In this document: piece after piece, positions 16,642 through 24,351 of the stretch
How the letters are laid out: each line of letters opens with the position of its first letter
How positions within the stretch are numbered: position 1 is the first letter of the stretch
Origin: an uncultured Spirochaetaceae bacterium
GTDB taxonomy: Bacteria; Spirochaetota; Spirochaetia; Treponematales; Treponemataceae
Reading direction: 5' to 3'
DNA length: 64,000 nt
Assembly: GCA_902802305.1 (NCBI GenBank)
Contig: CADCLG010000011.1
Location: 51,218-115,217, forward strand
The notes under the pieces: model-generated
Told to the model about the DNA's origin: nothing
The model's database searches: none
Seen by the model: only the letters and a program-made list of their open reading frames with translations
Translations under genes and position numbers: made by a program

Positions 16642-19341
16642 ATGGCAGAGACTTTAGTTCAATCAGTACAAGAAATGCTGAAAGAAGAAACATGGACAAG
16701 AGCGACAATCAGTAATTACACACAGAATAATTTGAAGGAACTGGCTGTAATTGTAGAAAAAGCTCATGAAGAAAATTGTACTGATGAAGTACTTGCAGTT
16801 TGCGAAGAACATCTGCAGCACACAAAAGACAGTATAATTGCTTTGTATATTTCGGGGATTCTCTCACTTCAGAAAGGTGTTCTTGATAATTCTGCCCTTG
16901 AAAACCTTGTTGATATCTTCCAGAAAAACCACAAGGAAAACATTGTAGTTTACCTTTGTGAAAATATCCTTAATGATGATTCTGCAAACAAATTTGCATT
17001 AAGAACTTTGGCAGCAATTTATGCCGCAGAAAACAACGATAAAGTTTGGGATTTGTATACAACACTTGTAAAAGTTGATTTTGAAGAAGCAAACCTTGCA
17101 AAAATTCTTGCAGAACACTATGAACAGCTTGGTGATGCAGATTCAGCAAAGGATTATTATAAAAAAGCAATTCTCCGCTATATCAACATTGGAAATTATG
17201 CTGCATGTAAAGACATCTGGTCAAAACTCGTTCAGGTAATTCCATCAGAAATTGACTTCTTCCAGCTTGTTTGCCGAAAGATTTCAAAAGCCTTTGGTGA
17301 ATTAAAGACAACAACTTTAATGCAGGAGCTTTATACCTGGTATAAAGACAACCAGAAGTGGGATATCGCAATTGATATCTTAAAGCAGAACCTTACAATT
17401 GATCCAAAAGATACATGGGCAAGAAAAGAAATTACAGACTGCTATCGTGGAAAATATGCAAAACACAGTCATCTTGAAGAATACATTAAAACTTCAAACC
17501 TTACACAGACATACAGAAACGTATTCGAAGCTATCAACGATTTTGAAAAACACATCGCTTTCGATAAAGGAAGCTTTGTTTTCCACAGAAACTGGGGCGT
17601 TGGTATTATCCGCAAACTCGAACACGATACTCTTGTAATCAATTTTGGTAAAACAGCCGGAATCCATGAAATGTCATTAAAAATGGCAGTAAACGCTTTG
17701 AAACCTCTTGCTGATGACCACATTTGGGTATTAAAAGCAAAGAATACAAAAGATACACTTGCTCAGAAAGTAAAAGATGATAAAAAATGGGCATTAAAAA
17801 CAATAATCAAGAGTTTTGACAACAACTGCGATTTCAAGAGAATCAAGGCAGAACTTGTACCTTCAATTCTTACTCCAAGTGAATGGACAGCATGGAATAC
17901 AGCCGCTAAGAAAATCCTCAGTACAGATTCTGAGTTTGGCGTAAATGCAAACGATATCAACATGTACACCGTACGTGATCACAAAATCACAATTGAAGAA
18001 AAACTTTCAACTGAGTTCAAGGCTCAGAAGCAGTTCTTTGCAAGAATCGACATTCTTATGAAATATTTCAACAACGACCTTGCCGACAAATCAAGCGAAC
18101 TCTTTGCAGAAATGTATTCATACTTCACAGGTTACTTAAAGAACATTCAGAAGGTTAATGAACAGGTAATTGCAGCTTATATCGTTGTAAGATACATTAC
18201 CTCAGTTGATAAACAGTTTGCCTTCCCTATCAAAGAAACTTTTGCTGAACTTTACGAAAGACTTGAAAATCCAAAAGAAACTTACGAACTGCTTAAGGAT
18301 TCAAAGAATACAACCCTCAGAAGAGATTTCATCGAATGTATCAGAACTCTTCTCCCGGACTGGAATAAACAATTCCTTATTCTTTTCCCAATTGTATTGG
18401 ACAAATCACTTCTTACAGCCCTTATCGACAGCGGCTATACAGAAGACGTACAGAAGTTTATCAGAACAGCATTCGAAGCATACAAAGATTACAGAGAAAC
18501 AGTTCTCTTCCTCTTCAAAGAATGTCAGAACGAACAGTGGTATAAAGATGCAGGCATTTCTTACGAAAAGCAGCTCATCACTCTTATTAATATCATTGAA
18601 CTTACCTTCCGCGAAATTAACAACCACGTTAATTCAACAGAAAACAAGAAAATTAATAAGAATGCAACCCTTCTTCTTTTCAAAGACGATGCAGTATTCA
18701 ACTATATGTTTGAAAATGATGAGAACACAGTTAAAAAGTTCTACACTCTCATTGATGATATCGTTGATATTGACCCTTCATACAAGCAGACAACCCGAAA
18801 CAAGATTCTTGAAAAATATCCAAACTTCAAGTTCCGTGTTTCAGAAGAAAAGGCAACTCAGCCAAAAGGTATGCTCGTTACAGAAAAGAAACTTCGCGAA
18901 AAACGTGCAGAAGCAGAAAGAATCCAGAATGTCGATATTCCTGCAAACGCAAAGGATATTGCAGAAGCAAGAGAAAAAGGCGACTTGAAAGAAAACCAGG
19001 AATACAAATCTGCAAAAGAGCAGCAGCACTTCCTCAACCTTACACTTTCAAGACTCCAGGAAGAAATCAACCGTGCTACAGTATTTGACCAGACAACAAT
19101 TACAACAGCAATTATTTCTTTTGCTACAGTAGTTACCCTGCATAACAACGAAGAAAACAAAGATGAAACTTATACAATCTTAGGACCTTGGGAATCAGAT
19201 CCAGATAACAACATCATTTCTTACATGTCTCCATTTGGAAACGCTGTAATGGATAAAAAACTTGGTGAACAGTTTACCTTTACAGTTAATGAACACAAAT
19301 ATGATTACACTGTAAAAGAAATCAAGAAGGCAGATATCTAA
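16642..19341 (+). CDS. greA: Extended GreA-family transcription elongation factor with TPR-like N-terminus
   Basis: About 899 aa; ordinary GreA is ~158. I chose the ATG at 16642 because AGGAG lies 6 nt upstream; the TTG at 16615 has no SD. The last ~150 residues are a complete GreA: the coiled coil with IPANAKDIAEAREKGDLKEN and QEYKSAKEQQ, including the acidic tip (Asp and Glu of GDLKEN) that enters the polymerase secondary channel to trigger cleavage of backtracked RNA, then the C-terminal FKBP-like domain (TYTILGPWESDPDNNIISYMSPFGNAVMDKKLGE). The preceding ~730 residues are all-helical and TPR-like (EQLGDADSAKDYYKKAILRY). They contain an embedded beta-rich block near 310-345 (GSFVFHRNWGVGIIRKLEHD). 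Similarly large GreA proteins are, from memory, typical of Treponema and Borrelia. Confidence 0.9.
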   Translation: MAETLVQSVQEMLKEETWTRATISNYTQNNLKELAVIVEKAHEENCTDEVLAVCEEHLQHTKDSIIALYISGILSLQKGVLDNSALENLVDIFQKNHKENIVVYLCENILNDDSANKFALRTLAAIYAAENNDKVWDLYTTLVKVDFEEANLAKILAEHYEQLGDADSAKDYYKKAILRYINIGNYAACKDIWSKLVQVIPSEIDFFQLVCRKISKAFGELKTTTLMQELYTWYKDNQKWDIAIDILKQNLTIDPKDTWARKEITDCYRGKYAKHSHLEEYIKTSNLTQTYRNVFEAINDFEKHIAFDKGSFVFHRNWGVGIIRKLEHDTLVINFGKTAGIHEMSLKMAVNALKPLADDHIWVLKAKNTKDTLAQKVKDDKKWALKTIIKSFDNNCDFKRIKAELVPSILTPSEWTAWNTAAKKILSTDSEFGVNANDINMYTVRDHKITIEEKLSTEFKAQKQFFARIDILMKYFNNDLADKSSELFAEMYSYFTGYLKNIQKVNEQVIAAYIVVRYITSVDKQFAFPIKETFAELYERLENPKETYELLKDSKNTTLRRDFIECIRTLLPDWNKQFLILFPIVLDKSLLTALIDSGYTEDVQKFIRTAFEAYKDYRETVLFLFKECQNEQWYKDAGISYEKQLITLINIIELTFREINNHVNSTENKKINKNATLLLFKDDAVFNYMFENDENTVKKFYTLIDDIVDIDPSYKQTTRNKILEKYPNFKFRVSEEKATQPKGMLVTEKKLREKRAEAERIQNVDIPANAKDIAEAREKGDLKENQEYKSAKEQQHFLNLTLSRLQEEINRATVFDQTTITTAIISFATVVTLHNNEENKDETYTILGPWESDPDNNIISYMSPFGNAVMDKKLGEQFTFTVNEHKYDYTVKEIKKADI

Positions 19342-19344
19342 TTT

Positions 19345-19396
19345 TAAGGGGGAAGAAAGCACCGCTACTCGAAAGTGGATGTTTTCTTCCCCCTTA
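19345..19396 (+). terminator. Long hairpin after greA, probable terminator or repeat
   Basis: A perfect 14-bp stem, TAAGGGGGAAGAAA (19345-19358) with TTTCTTCCCCCTTA (19383-19396), starts 3 nt after the greA stop. The loop can form a second small stem. No U-tract follows on either strand, so classic intrinsic termination is doubtful. It could protect the 3' end or belong to the same repeat family as 7272-7369. Confidence 0.45.
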
Positions 19397-19420
19397 TACC
19401 CCCATCATTCAACAGCACCG

Positions 19421-19440
19421 TTTAAGGGGTACCCCTTAAA
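19421..19440. repeat. Perfect 20-bp palindrome
   Basis: TTTAAGGGGTACCCCTTAAA is fully self-complementary with no loop. It lies 25 nt past the greA hairpin. A following CCCCC tract could also pair with nearby G runs. This is consistent with a dispersed-repeat unit or a protein-binding site; function unknown. Confidence 0.5.
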
Positions 19441-19463
19441 AACCCCCTTCAGTTTTTTCTAAT

Positions 19464-19733
19464 TCATGCCACTACCAATTTTCTTTTCTTCACATAAAGA
19501 AAACGTAACCAGACAGTGGCGGCACTTAAAAACCAGACTAGGCCAACCGACCACCAGATTCCCCACAAACCAATAAAAGAAACAGCAGTAAGAATAAAAG
19601 GCACCGTAAAACGTCCGACAATTTCGGTAATACCATTATATTAGCTTTCATACAAGGCAATTATATTACCGGGCAAAAAAATTAATTGTATGATTATGCT
19701 CAGAAATATAAAGAAATCTTTCAACAAAACATA
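19464..19733 (-). pseudogene. Decayed C-terminal remnant of a MATE-type multidrug exporter
   Basis: In the 467-nt gap between greA and plsC, the minus strand encodes 59 residues ending at TGA 19464-19466. They contain GITEIVGRFTVPFIL and GLWGIWWSVGLVWFLSA, the pattern of the last two helices of NorM/MATE transporters, then a basic tail. The same frame continues upstream through an in-frame TAA (19641-19643) for 30 more hydrophobic residues (FFIFLSIIIQLIFLPG), before another stop. The other ~10 helices are absent. It is a broken relic with no start. The match is by motif only. Confidence 0.55.
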
Positions 19734-19773
19734 CTATAGGGCTCTGTTAGAACTCTGAAAAAAAAATATCAAC

Positions 19774-19802
19774 TCGACAATTCGGAAAATAAATAATAAA
19801 AT
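19774..19802 (+). promoter_or_regulatory. plsC promoter positioned for a leaderless transcript
   Basis: TCGACA (19774-19779), 17-bp spacer, TAAAAT (19797-19802), then 6 nt to the ATG at 19809. A start 7 nt past the -10 falls on the A of ATG. No SD is present. Confidence 0.5.
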
Positions 19803-19808
19803 ATTGTT

Positions 19809-20552
19809 ATGACTTTAATAAAATATTCACTCGACCTTTTGGGGCTTTTATTTTGCGCAGAGCTCTTTTATATTGCTTTTGCCTATACAAACAGCCTCTT
19901 TATCAGTACTAAAAAAGAATACAATAAAAACAGCAAATATTTCCGCGGCCTCTTATATTCAGGCTCCTGGGAAATGATTTATTTTAGTGGTTCACGACCT
20001 CATGTAACAGGAAAAGAAAAGCTTCCTAAAGATTCCCGTTTCGTAATTGTCTGCAATCATCGTTCAAACTTTGACCCGGTAATAACCTGGTATGCTCTTA
20101 GAAAATATGATTTAGCCTATATTTCGAAACCAGAAAACTTTAAGGTATTTACTTACGGAAAAATCATCAGAAGATGCTGCTTTATTCCATTAATTCGCGG
20201 AAATCCAAGGCTTGCAATTCCTGTTTTTGACAGGGCTGTAAATCTAATCAATGACAATCAGGTTTCAATCGGTATTTACCCGGAAGGAACCCGTAGCAAA
20301 ACCTGTGAACTGCTTCCATTTCATAACGGCGTATTTAAGATTGCCCAGCGTGCTCAGGTTCCAGTTGTAGTAGCCTGCATTCAGGGAACAGAAAAAATAC
20401 ACAAAAACTTCCCTTTTAAGAAAACACCTGTTCAGCTGGATATTCTGGATGTAATTCCAACAGAAAAAGTTCTTTCTCAAAGAACCTGCGAGCTGGGAGA
20501 TTACTGCCGAACCCTTATGGAAAATCATTTGGCTGGCAAAAAAAGCTCCTGA
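19809..20552 (+). CDS. plsC: 1-acyl-sn-glycerol-3-phosphate acyltransferase
   Basis: A 247-aa membrane-bound acyltransferase that makes phosphatidic acid from lysophosphatidic acid. One N-terminal hydrophobic helix (about 5-28) is followed by the catalytic NHRSNFD (HX4D motif, about 78-84), FIPLIRGN (motif II), YPEGTRS (motif III) and VPVVVACIQGT (motif IV). Length is typical of PlsC. It stands alone after a decayed transporter, with its own probable promoter and no SD. Confidence 0.93.
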   Translation: MTLIKYSLDLLGLLFCAELFYIAFAYTNSLFISTKKEYNKNSKYFRGLLYSGSWEMIYFSGSRPHVTGKEKLPKDSRFVIVCNHRSNFDPVITWYALRKYDLAYISKPENFKVFTYGKIIRRCCFIPLIRGNPRLAIPVFDRAVNLINDNQVSIGIYPEGTRSKTCELLPFHNGVFKIAQRAQVPVVVACIQGTEKIHKNFPFKKTPVQLDILDVIPTEKVLSQRTCELGDYCRTLMENHLAGKKSS

Positions 20553-20606
20553 AAAACATGCATTATGATATAGCAAACGTATTATGAATTGTGAATTATT
20601 AATGCA

Positions 20607-20635
20607 TTGTTAAATCCTGCTTTTCATAGTAATAT
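20607..20635 (+). promoter_or_regulatory. Phosphohexomutase promoter positioned for a leaderless transcript
   Basis: TTGTTA (20607-20612), 17-bp spacer, TAATAT (20630-20635), then 6 nt to the ATG at 20642. There is no purine-rich SD in those 6 nt (TAACCT). Confidence 0.5.
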
Positions 20636-20641
20636 TAACCT

Positions 20642-22405
20642 ATGGAACATAATATGATTTTATCGGCATCCGGATGGCGCAAAGTTTTTGCAGAATCTGG
20701 AAACGAACAGGACAATTCACCAAACATTAGTGAAAATGACAAGATTATCTCAATTACCGCTGCAAGTGTATTCCTAGATTATATTATTAATACATCAGGC
20801 CAGCAGATGCCTGTAATAGCAGTAGGAATTGATGCCCGCCCTACAGGACCTCAGATAGCAGACGCTATGCTCAGAATCCTTATCAAAAAAGGAGCAATAG
20901 TTCAGTACCTTGGGGTGACAGCCGCTCCAGAAATAATGGCATATTCTAAAAAGCTTGATGGTTTCATTTATATTTCAGCAAGTCATAACCCTATTGGACA
21001 TAACGGAATTAAATTTGGAACAAATGATGGCGGGGTATTAAATGGCCAGGAAAACGCAAAAATCGTAAAAGACTTTACAGCACTTTTGGCCGACCAGAAA
21101 GCTCTTGATGCTCTTGTAGAATGTGCACAAAAATGCAAGCTGACTGAACTTAATGCTGTATACGCATCATCAGAAAGTGCAAAGTTCAACGCCCTTCATG
21201 CCTACGAAAACTTCATTACTCAGACAATCACTGGCTCAGAAGACCAGAAATATCAGGCTGATTTTATAAAAATGCTGGGAGCTTGCATTGAAGAAAATAA
21301 AATTGGCCTTGTATGCGATTTTAACGGAAGTGCCAGAGCAAAGAGTATAGACAGAGATTTCTTTACAAAAAATAAAATCGCTTTTTATTCAATTAACGAT
21401 AGCAAAATTGTGCATGAAATTATTCCTGAAGCCGAAAACCTTGTACATGTCGCAGCCGAAATGGAAAGATTACATACCCAGGGACATTCCGAAGTAGTTC
21501 TTGGTTATATGCCGGACTGCGATGGCGACAGAGGAAATCTTGTTTATTGGGATGAAAAAACTAAAAAGGCTGTAATTCTTAAAGCACAGGAAGTATTTAG
21601 TCTTTCGGTGCTTGCTGAATTAACCTTCTCTATATGGAAGGATGGAAAAAATCCTGATTTTAAACCAGCGGTAGCAGTTAACTGCCCTACTTCAATGAGA
21701 ATAGAAGAAATTGCCACAGCACTGGGAGCAAAGGTTTTCAGGGGTGAAGTTGGTGAAGCTAACATTGTAAATCTTGCCCGCGAAAAACGAGCAGATGGTT
21801 ATAATGTGCGCATTTTGGGAGAAGGTTCAAACGGAGGAACAATCACCTATCCTGCTGCTGTACGCGACCCTATAAATACCATTTTTGCAATTCTCAAGCT
21901 GCTTCTTATAAAAGAAAATGGTTTGTTTAAGCTTTGGTGTGATAAGGCTGGAATTAAATATAAGCCTGATTTTACTCTTACAGATGTTCTTGCAAGTCTT
22001 CCAAAGTACACAACAACTGGAGTTTCAGAAGCAAGAGCAGTTTTAAAAGTAAAAACTACAGATCACGCTTTATTAAAAAAGAATTTCCAGAAGATTTTTG
22101 AAGAAGAATACAAAGCAAAAGAGAAAGAATTGAAAGAAAAATATGGAATTTGCTCTTATGAGGCTGTTATAACGAACGGTACAAAAGAGACTAGAAATGT
22201 TACAGATTTTTCTCTTTCTGGAAAAGGCGGCTTAAAGATTCTCTTTAAAGATAAGGATTCAAAAGCGATTGCCTTTATCTGGATGCGTGGCAGCGGAACC
22301 GAACCTGTATTCCGAATCATGTGCGATGTAAAAGGTGATAAAGCGGAAGAAGAAAAAGCTCTGCTCGAATGGGAAACTCAGATGATTCAAAAGGCAGATA
22401 AATAG
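20642..22405 (+). CDS. Alpha-D-phosphohexomutase (phosphoglucomutase/phosphomannomutase)
   Basis: 587 aa with the four-domain phosphohexomutase layout. The active-site serine loop is SASHNPIGHNG (about 113-123), the metal loop PDCDGDRGN (about 290-298), the sugar-binding loop GEGSNGG, and the C-terminal phosphate-binding loop RGSGTEPVFRIM. The metal loop reads DCDGD where most members have DPDADR or DGDADR, still with three Asp. Whether it prefers glucose, mannose or another sugar cannot be told. A second, divergent hexomutase follows 114 nt downstream. Not every residue of the N-terminal part resembles PgcA, so this is a different subfamily. Confidence 0.88.
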   Translation: MEHNMILSASGWRKVFAESGNEQDNSPNISENDKIISITAASVFLDYIINTSGQQMPVIAVGIDARPTGPQIADAMLRILIKKGAIVQYLGVTAAPEIMAYSKKLDGFIYISASHNPIGHNGIKFGTNDGGVLNGQENAKIVKDFTALLADQKALDALVECAQKCKLTELNAVYASSESAKFNALHAYENFITQTITGSEDQKYQADFIKMLGACIEENKIGLVCDFNGSARAKSIDRDFFTKNKIAFYSINDSKIVHEIIPEAENLVHVAAEMERLHTQGHSEVVLGYMPDCDGDRGNLVYWDEKTKKAVILKAQEVFSLSVLAELTFSIWKDGKNPDFKPAVAVNCPTSMRIEEIATALGAKVFRGEVGEANIVNLAREKRADGYNVRILGEGSNGGTITYPAAVRDPINTIFAILKLLLIKENGLFKLWCDKAGIKYKPDFTLTDVLASLPKYTTTGVSEARAVLKVKTTDHALLKKNFQKIFEEEYKAKEKELKEKYGICSYEAVITNGTKETRNVTDFSLSGKGGLKILFKDKDSKAIAFIWMRGSGTEPVFRIMCDVKGDKAEEEKALLEWETQMIQKADK

Positions 22406-22519
22406 GTTTTCTTACATTGTAAATGCATTCTAAATGCAGGTAAAAATCTTATTTTCACTTTTCTCTTCTTTTTAATTATAGTATATTAATATTAATTGAA
22501 CAAAATATGGAGAAACAAA

Positions 22520-24265
22520 ATGGATAAAGCAGAAATCTTAAAAAGAGCTAAAGCCTACATCGAAGCTGAACAGGATAAAAGATTCAGCAGCGAAGTAGAA
22601 GAACTTATTGCTAAAGAAGATTACAAAGAACTTGAAGACAGATTCTTCCAGACTCTTGAGTTTGGAACCGGCGGTTTGCGTGGCATCATGGGTGGTGGAA
22701 CAAACCGTATGAACACACTTGAAATCAACCTTGCAACTCAGGGACTTGCAAATTATGTAATCAAGGCTTTCCCAAAAGAAGCAAAAGAAGGTACTCTCAA
22801 AGCTGTAATTGCTTATGACAGCCGCCTTAATTCAGATGTATTTGCAGAAGCAACTGCATTGATTTTTGCAGCAAACGGTATCAAGGCATATCTTTTCTCA
22901 AGTTTACGCCCTACTCCTGAATTGTCATTTGCAATCAGAACTTTAAAAGCACAGACTGGTGTTGTAGTAACAGCTTCTCATAATCCACGTATGTACAATG
23001 GTTATAAAGCTTATTGGGATAATGGAGCTCAGGTAATTGAACCTCATGATAAAGGTATTATCGAAGAAGTAAATAAGGTTACAGAAGTAAAAACAATGAC
23101 AAGAGTTGAAGCAATTGCAACTCAGAAGCTTGTGATTATTGATAAAGAAATAGACGAAAAGTTCTGGGAAATGTGTAAAGCCCAGTTATTCAGACCAGAG
23201 CTTATCAAAGAAAAGGCAAAGGATGTAAGAATTGTTTACACTCCATTGCACGGAACAGGCGGAATGCATGTAGAAAAGGTTCTTGGTGACTTAGGATTAA
23301 AGGTAATTACAGTTCCAGAACAGAGAGAACCGGATGGCAACTTCCCTACTGTAGAAAAGCCAAATCCAGAAGAAAAACCAGCTCTTAAACTTGCAGTTGA
23401 ACTTGCTAAAAAAGAAAAGGCAGACGGTTTAATGGCAACTGACCCTGATGCAGACCGATTTGGAACAGCTTTCCCTGATAAAGACGGAAACTGGGTTCTT
23501 TTAAGTGGAAATCAGATGGGTGCCCTTCTTATGGATTATATTCTTCTTTCAAGAAAAGAGTTTGGAAAAATGCCAGAAAATCCAGCTGTAATCCGCTCTA
23601 TTGTAACTTCACCATTCGGCGATTACATCTGTAAAAAATACGGCGTAACAATGCTTGAATGTCTTACAGGATTTAAATGGATTGCTGCTATTGAAGATAA
23701 GTTCGAAGCAGACAAATCTCATAATTATGTATTCGGTCTCGAAGAAAGCTACGGTTACAAAGTAGAAAAAGAAGTAATGGATAAAGACGGTGTTTCTGCT
23801 GCTGCTATGTGTGCAGAAATGATTCTTTACTGGAGAAGTCAGGGTAAGAGTCTTCTTGAACACCTTGATGATCTCTATAAAGAGTTCGGATATTTTGAAG
23901 ACCGTGCAATTTCACAGAACTTCCCTGGAATGTCTGGTGTTGAAACAATGAAAAACATGATGTCTTCACTCAGAGCAAATCCACCAAAAACTTTAGGCGG
24001 AGAAAAGGTCCTTAAGATTCGAGACTGTATGAATGATCCTTCACTTCCTAAGAGCAATGTTCTTCAGTTCTATCTTGAAAGCGGTACAATTGTAAGTGCA
24101 CGTCCTTCTGGAACTGAGCCTAAGATTAAGTTCTACATCAATTCTATGATTCCAGCAGGTGATGGAAGCGATGCATGGTTAAAGGATGCAAGAGCAAAAG
24201 CTGCCCTTCTTTGTGATAATATTTCAAAGGATATTCAGGCAACGATTGACGCTGCTTCTAAATAA
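22520..24265 (+). CDS. pgcA: Phosphoglucomutase (PgcA/Pgm2 type)
   Basis: 581 aa from the ATG at 22520 (SD GGAGA 7 nt upstream); an in-frame TTG 24 nt earlier has none. FGTGGLRGIMGGGTNRMN near the N-terminus, active-site TASHNPRMYNGYK, metal loop TDPDADRFG, sugar loop GLEESYGY and the phosphate loop SGTEPKIKFY place it in the Bacillus PgcA/human PGM2 group, which interconverts glucose-1-P and glucose-6-P and can also use pentose-1-phosphates. It ends at a strong bidirectional terminator. A possible promoter (TATAGT about 22482) is too weak to list. Confidence 0.94.
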   Translation: MDKAEILKRAKAYIEAEQDKRFSSEVEELIAKEDYKELEDRFFQTLEFGTGGLRGIMGGGTNRMNTLEINLATQGLANYVIKAFPKEAKEGTLKAVIAYDSRLNSDVFAEATALIFAANGIKAYLFSSLRPTPELSFAIRTLKAQTGVVVTASHNPRMYNGYKAYWDNGAQVIEPHDKGIIEEVNKVTEVKTMTRVEAIATQKLVIIDKEIDEKFWEMCKAQLFRPELIKEKAKDVRIVYTPLHGTGGMHVEKVLGDLGLKVITVPEQREPDGNFPTVEKPNPEEKPALKLAVELAKKEKADGLMATDPDADRFGTAFPDKDGNWVLLSGNQMGALLMDYILLSRKEFGKMPENPAVIRSIVTSPFGDYICKKYGVTMLECLTGFKWIAAIEDKFEADKSHNYVFGLEESYGYKVEKEVMDKDGVSAAAMCAEMILYWRSQGKSLLEHLDDLYKEFGYFEDRAISQNFPGMSGVETMKNMMSSLRANPPKTLGGEKVLKIRDCMNDPSLPKSNVLQFYLESGTIVSARPSGTEPKIKFYINSMIPAGDGSDAWLKDARAKAALLCDNISKDIQATIDAASK

Positions 24266-24281
24266 TCCCCAACATTAGGAT

Positions 24282-24334
24282 AAAAAAAGGCTGTCCGTTT
24301 TGAAAGTTTTGAACTTCAAGGGCAGCCTTTTTTT
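24282..24334. terminator. Bidirectional rho-independent terminator between pgcA and gpmI
   Basis: An A-tract and GGCTGTCC (24282-24296) pair with GGGCAGCC and a T-tract (24320-24334), a ~15-bp stem with one G-U pair and a ~23-nt loop. Runs of 7-8 A before and T after give a U-tract on both strands. It lies between convergent genes. Confidence 0.9.
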
Positions 24335-24351
24335 TATTTATTTTTGGTGTT

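Noticed and set aside
18206..18988. A 260-codon open frame in another frame within greA
   Set aside because: It overlaps conserved greA coding sequence and translates to Ser/Thr/Lys/Gln-rich nonsense with no domain.
22424..22438. TGCATT-CTA-AATGCA hairpin between the two hexomutase genes
   Set aside because: Only 6 bp and not followed by T residues; may be chance.
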